NCBI RefSeq assembly: GCF_902167145.1
Contig: NC_050099.1
Coordinates: 241,998,588 to 242,062,587 of the forward strand
Source of the DNA: Zea mays
Lineage: Eukaryota; Streptophyta; Magnoliopsida; Poales; Poaceae
Direction: 5' to 3'
Length of the DNA stretch: 64,000 nucleotides
The position numbers were made by a program, and so were the translations under genes. How positions within the stretch are numbered: the first letter of the stretch is position 1; each line of letters begins with the position of its first letter. Below, piece after piece: positions 1 to 9,896 of the stretch. Below the pieces are notes generated by a model. It had not been told where the DNA came from. It worked only from the letters and a program-made list of their open reading frames with translations, and made no database searches.

Positions 1-1260
1 TTAGCAATTAATTTGGCATTTTCAATTCTAAGGTTGGAGACAGTGTCATGGCAAATGCTAAGCTCACTAGTTAATTTTTCACATTTCTCTAGTTCCTGAG
101 CATAAGCATTTTTCACTTTAACATGGTTTTTATTTTCCTTAATAAGGAATTCCTCTTGGCTATCCAAGAGTTCATCCTTCTCATGAATGGCACCTATCAA
201 TTCATTCAATTTTTCTTTTTGTTGCATGTTTAAGTTGGCAAAAAGAGCAAGTAAATCATCCTCATCATCGCTAGAGCTACCCTCATTACTAGATGTTGTA
301 TATTTTGTGGAGGTTCTAGATTTTACCTCCTTCTTTTTTCCGTCCTTTGCCATGAGGCACTTGTGGCTGACGTTGGGGAAGAGAAGGCCTTTGGTGACGG
401 CGATGTTGGTGGTGTCCTCGTCGTCGGAGGAGTCGGTGGTGCTTTCGTCGGAGTCCCATTCCCGACACACGTGGGCATCGCCGCCCTTCTTCTTGTAGTA
501 CCTCTTCTTTTCCTTCTTCTTCGGTCTCTTGTTGTCGTCCCTGTCACTATCACTTGATAATGGACATTTAGCAATGAAATGATCGGGCTTACCACACTTG
601 AAGCACACTTTCTTGGAGTGGGGTTTATAATCCTTCCCCTTCTTTGCTTGAGGATTTGGCGGAAGCTCTTGATGATGAGCGCCATTTCCTCATTGTCGAG
701 CTTGGAGGCGTCGATGGGGAGCCTACTTGATGTAGACTCTTCTTTCTTCTCCTCCGTCGCTTTAAATGCGACGGGTTGGACCTCGGGTGTGGAGGTGCCG
801 CCTTGCTCGACAATTTGTTTGGAGCCTTTGATCATCAACTCAAAGCTCACAAACTTTCCTATAACCTCCTCGGGAGACATTAACTCATATCTAGGATCAC
901 CACGAATTAATTGAACTTGTGTAGGATTACGAAAAACAAGTGATCTTAGAATAACCTTGACCATTTCATGGTCATCCCATTTGGTGCTCTCGAGGTTGCG
1001 CACTTGATTCACCAAGGTCTTGAGCCGGTTGTACATGGCTTGTGGCTCCTCTCCTTGGTTGAGGATGAATCGACCAAGCTCCCCCTCGATCGTCTCCTGC
1101 TTGGTGATCTTTGTCACCTCATCTCCTTTGTGTGTGGTCTTTAGTACGTCCCAAATCTCTTTGGCACTCTTAAGCCCTTGCACCTTATTATACTCCTCTC
1201 TACATAGAGAGGCGAGGAGTATAGTAGTGGCTTGGGAGTCAAAGTGTCGGATTTGGGCGA
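1..1260 (-). pseudogene. Sirevirus gag, middle and C-terminal part
   Basis: Read on the minus strand, the segment continues the gag of the interrupted Sirevirus: UBN2-type Gag core around 650-1250 (motifs EYNKVQGLKSAKEIWDVLK and MYNRLKTLVNQVRN), then a CCHC knuckle (CFKCGKPDHFIAKC, about 565-605), an acidic Ser-rich stretch and an Asn/Lys-rich coiled coil reaching base 1. The frame is broken near 640, between the core and the knuckle. The right edge is the gypsy insertion point; the first codons of the longest open frame come from the gypsy LTR and are not part of gag. Close to the copy at 7255-9695. Confidence 0.85.
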
Positions 1261-2255
1261 TGTCAGAGAGGAAATTCTCCGGCCGGGTGGCAGAACGCAC
1301 CAGACCTAACTCCTAAGATGAGGAGGGGCCTAAGCGTTTTGCCTGCTAGATGGAATCAGGAAGAACACAAGAACACACAAGGGTTTAGAGGGAATACACT
1401 ATAGAAGTATCTCATGCGAGCAACGCCTGGGCAATCTCCAGGCGCCGTAATGTCCGTAGCCCACACGATATTGATATGTCACGGCTGCTTCCTCGGTAAC
1501 GCGCGAGTGATGATGAGCATAGTGTACGCCGCAGCACGGGCGTACTGCCTACCAACGGAATGGACAGGCATGCCGCCTGCAAGATGGCCTGGTCGCCATC
1601 CGTTAGTGGAGTGGACAGGGCACATTAAATGCTGAGGCGGCACATCGCCTGTCAGCGGAGTGGATGGGGCTCATTAAATGCTGAGGCGGCACATCACCTA
1701 CCAGTGGAATGGACAGGCGGCGCACCTTATCTGCAATAAATGTAGAGGCCGCGCGGCCCAGCTGCCTTACGTCAGGCTTCGCCCGCTGGCTTACGTCACG
1801 GGTAGTAGGCCACGTGGCAGCATCGGGGCTCTGCCTAAGCGAGGAGCAGGGGCGTACACGGTATGGTCCGGACACGTGTTGGCTCCAGACCCCCGCCTAG
1901 CCTTGATTAAGGCCTAGGTATTCTTTGTCCCGGAATCCTGGGGCCCTGCTGTGAGTGGCCCGGACCCACACAGAGGGGTATGGAACCCATCCTAGGGGTC
2001 CGATTTGCACATGTGGAGGTCCTGAACCTTACCCTGAGGTCCGGTCTGTATACACAGAGGTTCGACACTTTCCCATGGGAGTCCGGACCCACTGTTGACA
2101 CCTTGGGGGATATTGTCTTCTCTGGCCATGTGGCGGCCCTGGAGCCGTCCACATGGTAGGGTCTGGTGTCGTTCACCACGCAACTAGAGATAGTCGTGTG
2201 GGCACCGCGTCTTCATGATGTAGTAAGGGGTACCCCCTATTTCAGGGTACCGACA
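1261..2255 (-). repeat. gypsy 3' LTR
   Basis: Terminal repeat of about 995 bp matching 18245-19424. On the minus strand it starts TGTCGGTACCCTGAAATAG and is preceded by a G-rich polypurine stretch (plus strand 2256-2275). Compared with the 5' LTR it lacks about 180 bp, including the TATA region, between the matching points 1375 and about 18555. It ends at 1261 with TGACA/TGCCA-type sequence, followed by the ggcga duplication. Confidence 0.85.
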
Positions 2256-2966
2256 GTGGCCCCCGGGCCCACCTCAGGGGAGGATACGAGCTTGCAGGTG
2301 GGGCCAAAGCTTGATTGGCGATTGGCGCGCCGCTTCCGTGCGCTTGCTGACGTAATCACTGTCAATCCACCTTCGGTCACGCCAACTGCCACGTCTGTCC
2401 CCGTGACTGACTGACCCGCGGCCCCCACGCCTGATGGTTTCGCCGAGCCACGCGCGAGGCGCCTCGATACCGCTGCATTGGTTTTGAAAAATCACCTTCT
2501 CTGTCTTCTACTGCGGCCCCAAGGAGGCACAGTACTGGCGCGACTGGCGGTTCGCTCTTTCTGCACCTAGGAACCGATGCCCAAGGATTATGACTTGTGG
2601 GCCTGGCCCCCAGTGTCATAGACTGGGCCGTTGTTTTCGGCGGAGATGAAGAGGCGCACTACAGCGGGCGGTGGTTCGCTCCTCGCGTGGCGGTTCGCCT
2701 TCTTCGCACTCAGAGACCCGCACACCAGTTGTATGACTTGTGGGCCCAGGCCCCCGTGTCATAGGTTGGGTTGCTTTGGTGCACGTCGGGCGAGATCTTT
2801 TGCGGTGTCTCGGGGCGCGAGCGGGGAGTCTTCCTTGAAAAGGGATTCACCCCGCGTGTAGCGGTTATGCTTTCGCATTCTCTCCAGCTGTTGTGCCATT
2901 TTGCCTTCGAGCTCTCCGTGCCCCTTTGCATTCGCGCTCCTCTGCTTTCCGCCGCCGTAGTCGCCA
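2256..2966. other. gypsy 3' untranslated region, GC-rich
   Basis: Between the 3' LTR and the antisense ORF. It begins with the pyrimidine-rich complement of a PPT. The remainder is GC-rich and holds overlapping open frames on both strands with no similarity I recognise. A sentence-like motif of about 20 bp ending in gtgtcata occurs twice (near 2590-2620 and 2735-2765), which hints at an old internal duplication. I see no gene here. Confidence 0.5.
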
Positions 2967-3290
2967 TGGCCTCGCTAGTCCATCCCGAGCACTTCCAGTC
3001 CGAGGGGGCACTCAACCTGGTGCACAACCTGCTCGGATGGGGGGCACCGACGTTCGCCGGAAGGGTCCGCGCCAGCGCCTCTCCCCTCGGCGATCTCGCC
3101 GCCGTGGAGTTCGTGCTCTTTATCTCCTACCTCTTCTGCGGGTTAGCGCTGCCAATCTCGCCTTTCTTCCTGCTGCTGCTGGAGGAGCTCGGCATCCAAC
3201 TTCAGCACCTCACGCCCCACTCCATCCTCCAGGCGGCCATCTTCGCCCACCTCTGTGAGATGTTTATGGGGGTGGCGCTTCTTTCGCCAG
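2967..3290 (+). pseudogene. antisense ORF of a gypsy element ('putative gypsy type transposon' domain), truncated
   Basis: An open frame starting ATGGCCTCGCTAGTC on the plus strand, opposite to the gag-pol direction of the surrounding gypsy. Its translation ends in ISPFFLLLLEELGIQLQHLT followed by PHSILQAAIFAHLCEMFMGV, wording I recognise from the plant 'putative gypsy type transposon' family (PF04195), whose function is unknown to me. Some grass gypsy elements, such as Grande, are known to carry an extra reverse-oriented gene downstream of pol, and this fits that layout. The match stops where the KNOX fragment begins near 3292, so the ORF is broken there. Confidence 0.55.
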
Positions 3291-3291
3291 C

Positions 3292-3870
3292 GCTCGGACG
3301 AAAGGGTGTTGTGCAGCGACCTTTCAGAGATGGAAAGTGAGTTGAGCTGCGGCTCCATCTTTTGCATGAACTTTATTGCCTCCTGCAGCGGTCTCGTCAA
3401 CTCTTCCCTGAACTTCACCAGCACCTCGTGGTACGCCTCCATGAACTGGTCCAGCTCCGGCTCTGTCTCCGCGGCCAGGCCGCCGAGCGTCGTGCGCTGC
3501 CGCGCCTCCACCTCTTTGTCTTTGATGGCCTCGACGTCACCTCCAACGATGAGGGCTCCTTCGCCTTGTTGCACGCATCGAGGAGGTCGCCGCCGTTGGC
3601 AAGATGTAGCACCGGGTTGCCGCTAGCGCCGCTGTTCCCAGTGGCCGCCACCGTGTTCATGGTGAGCGGCAGGCCTACGCCCGGTGGTTGCGGCGGTAGC
3701 TGCGCTACGACGGCGCTGAGGGAGGATGTTCACGGGTGGTGGTAGTGATCGCTAGTCCAGTTGCCGACACTGAAGACGCTGCCCAGGAGGACGTACAAGA
3801 TGCCGTGGAGACGCCGATCGCGCGCTTCCAGCGTGACCCTGCTGATGTCGAGTAGTTCATACCTGTAGAA
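3292..3870 (-). pseudogene. KNOX (KNOTTED1-like homeobox) gene fragment captured in the gypsy element
   Basis: On the minus strand this reads as the N-terminal half of a class I KNOX protein. The stretch GNPVLHLANGGDLLDAC lies near 3560-3620. After a one-base frame change near 3555 comes GDVEAIKDK joined directly to EVEARQRTTLGGLA, then the KNOX2 signature ELDQFMEAYHEVLVKFREEL and QLNSLSISERSLHNTLSS. About 30-35 residues of the usual KNOX1/KNOX2 region are missing at the join. ELK and homeodomain are absent, so it cannot bind DNA as a KNOX factor. The wording is closest, from memory, to maize rough sheath1-type proteins. It is a non-functional captured fragment. Confidence 0.8.
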
Positions 3871-4863
3871 ATGAGGCTAGGGCTCCGCTTGAAGGCGGAT
3901 GTAATAAATTTTTTTTTCTGTAAGATGCTTTTGGGAACTATCAATTTAAACAGCTCTTATCTGTATGGCATTTGTTCTTGCTATGTGTGGTGTTACCAAC
4001 TCTTCTCCTGGTACTTGGCCCCCCTGGGATGTAGGCTCGACGTGTCGAGGCTGGATACCAGCTTACCTAAGAAAGAGTTGGTGACCTGGCCCCCAGGAGG
4101 TAGCCTCGACTGGGACCTGGACCTGCACACAACTTCGGCTAGGAAGTGTTAGTAGCACACCCATAGGACCCATCGTCTGGTATCATCCATCCTTTGATTC
4201 ATGCAACAGGACCTGCAGGATTGAGTCTGGGAAGCCAAGCCGTATGCCCGGACCCCCTAAATCATAGCTCCAGATACTAGGACACCCATCGCAGAGTGGT
4301 GGAGTGTGTAGGCTTAGGGTACGGAACCAGGCTAAGCGGCTACACAGTTCCGGACCACCCCAGGAGATGTGTGTCCATTCTCTAGAACCGGACCCCAGGT
4401 TGCTAGACCCACAGGGCTATAGTTCCAAATACTAGGATACCTATCACAGAGTGGCGGAGCGTGCAGGCTTAGGGTACGGAACCAAGCTAAGCGGCTACAC
4501 AGCTCCGGACCACCCCAGGGAACGAGTACCCATTCTCTAGAACTGGCCCCCAGGCTGTCGGACCCCCTGCCTTCGTAGAGGGGTCCTAAACTGCAAGCCT
4601 GGCTACTCAATTCGGATGTTAACATACCAGTAAGGATGGGAAACTGTATAGGTGGGTTAGATAAAAAATAATATCTGGAAACTGCAGCAGAATAAAACCA
4701 TCACAGAAGCTCATCTGAGGGGGTAAATCCTTTCTTTATAACTTGACATACATGGGTGCGAACCGACAGGCCGGGCTTATGAGGGCGGACCTCACCGGGC
4801 TGGCGTACACATATGCACAACCTAGTTACAAAAAAGAAGAAACCTTAACCCCCTAGACTTGCT
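3871..4863. repeat. gypsy spacer with a 155-bp tandem duplication
   Basis: Non-coding spacer between the KNOX fragment and the integrase stop codon. Two copies of a 155-bp unit lie at about 4264-4418 and 4419-4573, recognisable from atactagga, the shared ggcttagggtacggaacca at 4311 and 4466, and cggaccaccccag in each. The copies differ at roughly one base in ten. Nothing else is recognisable; short open frames here are incidental. Confidence 0.7.
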
Positions 4864-5291
4864 CCTATGGGTAGAACTTACGGAGATGCTCTATGTTCCA
4901 GGGATTGGGAAGAGGCACCCCCTCAGTTGTGGTGAGGCGGGCATGCCCGGTTCAGCATACTTCCGTCACCTTGAAGGGTCCTTCCCAACTGGAGGGGAGT
5001 TTGTGGAGCCCTTCTCGGTTTAGAATTCACCTTAGGACCAGGTCCCCGACCCTGAGCTCCCTACTATGCACGAACCGCTGGTAGTAGCGCCCAAACACTT
5101 GGTTGTAACGTGCAATTCGGATCGCCACTTGCCATCTGCGTTCGTCGATGAAGTCTACGTCCTCACGCCGCAGCTGTTCCTGCATAGGCTTATCAAAAGA
5201 CTGGACCGGCTGGGAGCCCATAAGGATTTCCATGGGAAGGCAGGCTTCGGCCCCGTAGATCAGGAGGAACGGGGTCTCTCCGGTAGCTCGA
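4864..5291 (-). pseudogene. gypsy integrase C-terminal fragment
   Basis: Minus-strand reading gives ATGETPFLLIYGAEACLP, then RFVHSRELRVGDLVLR and, past an in-frame stop near 5027, REGLHKLPSSWEGPFKV and NPWNIEHLRKFYP before the final stop at 4864. This is the end of a Ty3-gypsy integrase including the GPF/Y-type module. The catalytic core is absent. Upstream it is joined directly to gag, so the fragment is a deletion remnant with at least two stops. Confidence 0.85.
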
Positions 5292-5984
5292 CTAGCTGTC
5301 GTCACCGGAGTCGGAGTCTCCGATGAAAACATCCTTCAGGACTCCTTCGGGTGACTGATACCTGAGGTCCCATTCTCCCGCGGCCACCTTGCTGTCATTG
5401 ACCCTTTCCTTGCCAGGCCGGCGATGAGGTGGGGAGCCATCCTTGGAAGTCTGCCCGCGCCGCTCGCTGACGCGCTTCGCGAGCTCGATGATCTCGCGAC
5501 ACTCCGCGGCGCTGTGGCGACTATTGGGGTACACAGGGCATGAGCCGTTGTTACCCCTCTACGGCCATGGGCGCTTGTTGTGCTCGCTCCGACCCCCAGT
5601 TGCGGCTGCGACGACCGGAGCAACAGACGGCGGCTTTTCGTGGCCATGATTCTTCTTCTTCTTGCCGTCCCGAGCGACGGCACCCGAGCCACCCGTCTGG
5701 GCGACTCCGGTCAGTGGCGCCGAGTGCCATGCGCGACCCTCAGCAGCTCTGTCACACTTGTCGACCAGAGCAAAGAGCGTGGTGACAGTCTCCACATCAT
5801 GCGTGGCTAACTTCTCCAACATCTTTTCATCACGTACTCCCTGGCGGAAAGCAGTGATGATGGAAGCATCAGTGATATGGGGTATAGTCCCTCGTACCTT
5901 AGTGAAGCGGGAGATGAATGCCCGGAGAGTTTCCCGGGGTTCCTGCATCACTGCATGGAGGTGAGCCTCCATGCCATGTTGTTG
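5292..5984 (-). pseudogene. gypsy gag, C-terminal half
   Basis: Retrotrans_gag-type sequence on the minus strand: EAHLHAVMQEPRETLRAFIS and FTKVRGTIPHITDASIITAF near 5810-5970, then a Lys/His-rich basic stretch and a degenerate zinc knuckle (CPVYPNSRHSAAEC, near 5500-5540). The N-terminal half is at 17273-18190 on the other side of the Sirevirus; joining the two across the gtaag duplication restores a continuous Gag reading. At the other end the frame runs into integrase sequence. Frameshifts occur near 5530-5560. Confidence 0.8.
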
Positions 5985-5989
5985 GTAAG

Positions 5990-7206
5990 TGAAAGAGAAT
6001 TAGGCTTACACCTTTTTCCTAATTGATTTTGGTGGTTGAATTGCCCAACACAAATAATTGGACTAACTAGTTTGCTCTAGTCTATAAGTTCTATAGGTGC
6101 CAAAGGTTCACAATAAACCAATAAAAAGACCAAGAAAGGGTTCAAACAAAGAGAGCAAAAGACAACCCAAAGGCACCCTGGTCTGGCGCACCGGACTGTC
6201 CGGTGTGCCACCGGACAGTGTTCGGTGCACCAGGGCACTCAAGGCTGAACTCTTCACCTTCGGAAAATTCAGAGGGCGCTCCGCTATAATTCACCGGACT
6301 GTCCGGTGAGTCACCGGACAGTGTCTGGTGCACACCGGACTGTCTGGTGTGCCAGCGGAGCAACGGCTACTTCGCGCGCAACGGTCGTCTGCAACCGCAT
6401 TCAATGCGCTACAGTGCGCGCCAGAGTCAGAGCACGCGCAGTTGACGCACCGGACAGTCTACAGGACCTGTTCGGTGCACCACCGGACAGCCCAGAGGCC
6501 CCACAAGTCAGAGCTCCAACGGTCGAACCTCAACGGTCTGCTGACGTGGCTGGCGCACCGGACAGTGTCCGGTGGCGCACCGGACTGTCCGGTGCGCCAT
6601 GCGACAGCAGCCTTCCAACAGCCATTTTTGGTGGTTGGGGCTATAAATATCCCAACCACCCCACATTTAATGGCATCCAAGTTTCTACACTTCTACACCT
6701 TACAAGAGCTATAGCATTCAATACAAGACGCACCAAAGAGATCAAATCCTCTCCCAACTCCACACAAAGCTTTAGTGATTAGAGAGAGATTTGTTGTGTT
6801 CATTTGAGCTCTTGCGCTTGGATCGCTTCTTTTCTTTCTCATTCTTTCTTGTGATCATCTCAATTGTAACCGAGGCAAGAGACACCAATTGTGTGGTGGT
6901 CCTTGCGGGGACTTGTTGTCCCGTTTGATTGAGAAGAGAATCTCACTCGATCCGAGTGACCGTTTGAGAGAGGGAAAGGGTTGAAAGAGACCCGGTCTTT
7001 GTGACCATCTCAACGGGGTGTAGGTTTGCAAGAACCGAACCTCGGTAAAACAAATCATCGTGTCTCGCTCTTTATTTGCTCACGATTTGTTTTGTGCCCT
7101 CTCTCTCGGACTCGTTTATACTTCTAACGCTAACCCGGCTTGTAGTTGTGCTTAAGTTTGTAAATTTCAGATTCACCCTATTCACCCCCCCTCTAGGCGA
7201 CTTTCA
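5990..7206 (+). repeat. Sirevirus 5' LTR
   Basis: 1,217 bp, starting TGAAAGAGAATTAGG and ending GGCGACTTTCA. It contains a TATA box (tataaata at 6642-6649) about 565 bp before its end and an array of inverted CACCGGAC/GTCCGGTG motifs upstream of it. The segment at 6321-6360 has an extra palindrome unit compared with the LTR at 14613. Confidence 0.9.
6183..6600. promoter_or_regulatory. array of CACCGGACtGTCCGGTG palindromes in the LTR U3
   Basis: Roughly a dozen half- and full-palindromes of the type CACCGGACAGTGTCCGGTG lie in the U3 part of the LTR, ending about 40 bp before the TATA box. The same arrays occur in the other Sirevirus LTRs of this window (about 14812-15203, 16517-16663, 21367-21765, 22958-23275). 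Palindrome-rich LTRs are typical of maize Sireviruses. A regulatory role is inferred only from position. Confidence 0.6.
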
Positions 7207-7227
7207 ATTGGTATCGAAGCCCGGTGC
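7207..7227 (+). other. primer-binding site
   Basis: attggtatcgaagcccggtg follows the 5' LTR directly. It resembles the initiator-Met tRNA complement used by copia elements (TGGTATCAGAGC) with two or three changes. Confidence 0.6.
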
Positions 7228-7254
7228 TTCATTAGAGCTTAACCACTCGAAGTG

Positions 7255-9695
7255 ATGTCGGGAGCATCCGCTAAGAGAGAGTTCGGGACAGGCGAGAAGC
7301 CCGCCACAAGCCATGGGAAGGCTCCATCCGAGGAGTCCGCCAACAAGGTGAAGGGATCTCCTTCACACAACAAGTCGTGTCGGAACGGTGACAAGAAGAA
7401 GAAGATGAGGAAGGTGGTCTACTACGAGACCGACTCTTCGTCGCCATCCACCTCCGGCTCCGACACGCCATCCGTAACTTCTAAGCGCCATGAGCGCAAG
7501 AAGTTTAGTAAGATTCCACTACACTACACTCGCATTTCCAAGCCTACTCCATTACTTTCTGTCCCATTAGGCAAACCACCGACTTTTAACGGTTAAGATT
7601 ATAGTAGGTGGAGTTAAATGATGAAGTTTCACCTAACCTCACTCCACACAAGTATATGGGACATTGTTGAATGTGGAGTACAGGTACCATCCGTAGGGGA
7701 TGAAGATTATGATGAGGACGAAGTGGCCCAAATCATGCACTTCAACTCCCAAGCCACCACTATACTCCTCACCTCTCTAAGTCGAGAGGAGTATAACAAG
7801 GTGCAAGGATTGAAGAGCGCCAAGGAAATTTGGGACGTGCTCAAGACCGCACACGAAGGAGACGAGGTGACCAAAATCACCAAGCGGGAGACGATCGAGG
7901 GGCGCTCGATCGCTTCCGGCTTCGCCAAGGCGAAGAGCCGCAAGAAATGTACAACCGGCTCAAGACCTTGGTGAACCAAGTGCGCAACCTCGGGAGTAAG
8001 AAATGGGATGACCATGAGATGGTTAAGGTTATTCTTAGATCACTTGTTTTTCTTAACCCTACACAAGTTCAATTAATTCGTGGTAATCCTAGATATACAC
8101 TAATGTATCCCGAGGAAGTAATAGGTAATTTTGTGAGCTTTGAGTTGATGATCAAAGGCTCAAAGAAAATCATCGAGCTTGATGGCCCCTCCACGCCCGA
8201 AGCACAACCGGTCGCATTCAAGGCAACAGAGGAGAAGAAGGAGGAGTCTACATCAAGTAGACAACCAATCGACGCCTCAAAGCTCGACAATGAGGAGATG
8301 GCGCTCATCATCAAGAGCTTCCGCCAAATCCTCAAGCAAAGGAGGGGGAAGGACTACAAATCCTGCTCCAAGAAAGTATGCTACAAGTGTGGTAAGCCCG
8401 GTCATTTCATTGCTAAATGTCCATTATCTGGTGATAGTGACAGGGGCGACGACAAGAAGGGGAGAAGAAAGGAGAAGAAAAGGTACTACAAGAAGAAGGG
8501 CGGCGATGCCCATGTTTGCCGGGAATGGGACTCAGACGAGAGCTCCACCGACTCCTCCTCCGACGAGGATGCCGCAAACATCGCCGTCACCAAGGGTCTT
8601 CTCTTCCCCAACGTCGGCCACAAGTGCCTCATGTCAAAGGATGGCAAAAAAAAGAAGGTAAAATCAAGATCCTCCACTAAATATGAAACCTCTAGTGATG
8701 AGGATAATTGTAGTGACAAGGAGGATAACTTGCGCACCCTTTTTGCCAACCTTAACATGCAACAAAAAGAAAAATTAAATGAATTAATTAGTGCTATTCA
8801 TGAGAAGGATGATCTCTTGGATTCCCAAGAGGACTTTCTTATTAAAGAAAACAAGAAGCATGTTAAGGTAAAGAATGCTTATGCTCTAGAAGTAGAAAAA
8901 TGTGAAAAATTATCTAGTGAGCTAAGCACTTGCCATGATACTATTGCCAACCTTAGAAATGAAAATGCTAAACTTATTGCTAAGGTTGATTCTAATGTTT
9001 GTGATGATTCGATTATCAATCTTAGAAATGATAATGCTAATTTGCTTGCTAAGATTGAAAAATTAAATGAGTCTCTTGCTAGCCTTAAAAATGGAAATGA
9101 AAATTTGATTGCTAAGGCTCAAGACTTTGATGTTTGCAATGTTACTATTTCTAACCTTAGAAGTGAAAATGATATATTACATGCTAAGGTTGTTGAATTA
9201 AAATCTTGCAAACCCTCTACATCTACCGCTGAGCATGTTACTATTTGCACTAGATGTAGAGACATTAACATTGATGCTATTCATGATCACATGGCTTTAA
9301 TTAAACAACAAAATGATCACATAGCTCAACTTAATGCTAAAATTAATGAGCATGACTTAGAAAATGAAAATTTTAAATTTGCTAGAAGCATGCTCTATAG
9401 TGGGAGACGCCCTGGCATCAAGGATGGCATTGGCTTCCAAAGGGGAGACAATGTCAAACTTAATGCACCTCCTAAAAGATTGTCAAACTTTGTCAAGGGC
9501 AAGGCTCCCATGCCTCAGGATAACGAGGGTTACATTTTGTACCCTGCCGGTTATCCTGAGAGCAAAATTAGGAGAATTCATTCTAGGAAGCCTCACTCTG
9601 GCCCTAATCATGGTTTTATGTATAAGGGTGAGACATCTAGCTCTAGGCAATCAACCCATGCAAAATTGCCTAAGAAGAAAACTCCTAGTGCATAA
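7255..9695 (+). pseudogene. Sirevirus gag
   Basis: Start ATGTCGGGAGCATCC 48 bp after the LTR. A basic N-terminus (GDKKKKMRKVVYYETDSSS) is followed by two in-frame stops (near 7594 and 7615) and a frameshift near 7905. Past that, the long frame 7830-9695 carries the Gag core (MYNRLKTLVNQVRN), the CCHC knuckle CYKCGKPGHFIAKC near 8379-8420, an acidic DSDESSTDSSSDED block and a long coiled coil (about 8740-9360) with repeated NLRNENAKLIAK-type units. A large Gag with an extended coiled coil after the knuckle is characteristic of Sireviruses. It ends at a stop before protease. Confidence 0.85.
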
Positions 9696-9896
9696 AATGA
9701 TCATGACATTTCATTTAAAACTTTTGATGCATCTTATGTTTTAACTAACAAATCCGGCAAGATAGTTGCCAAGTATGTTGGGGCAAACACAAGGGATCAA
9801 AGACTTGTGTTTGGGTACCCAAAGTTCTTGTATCTAATGTCAAAGGACCCAAAACCATTTGGGTACCTAAAGTCAAGAACTAAAATTGTTTTGTAG

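Noticed and set aside
6183..6600. CRISPR-like or satellite array because of regular short repeats
   Set aside because: The units are inverted palindromes within a retrotransposon LTR in a plant genome, recurring in each related LTR.
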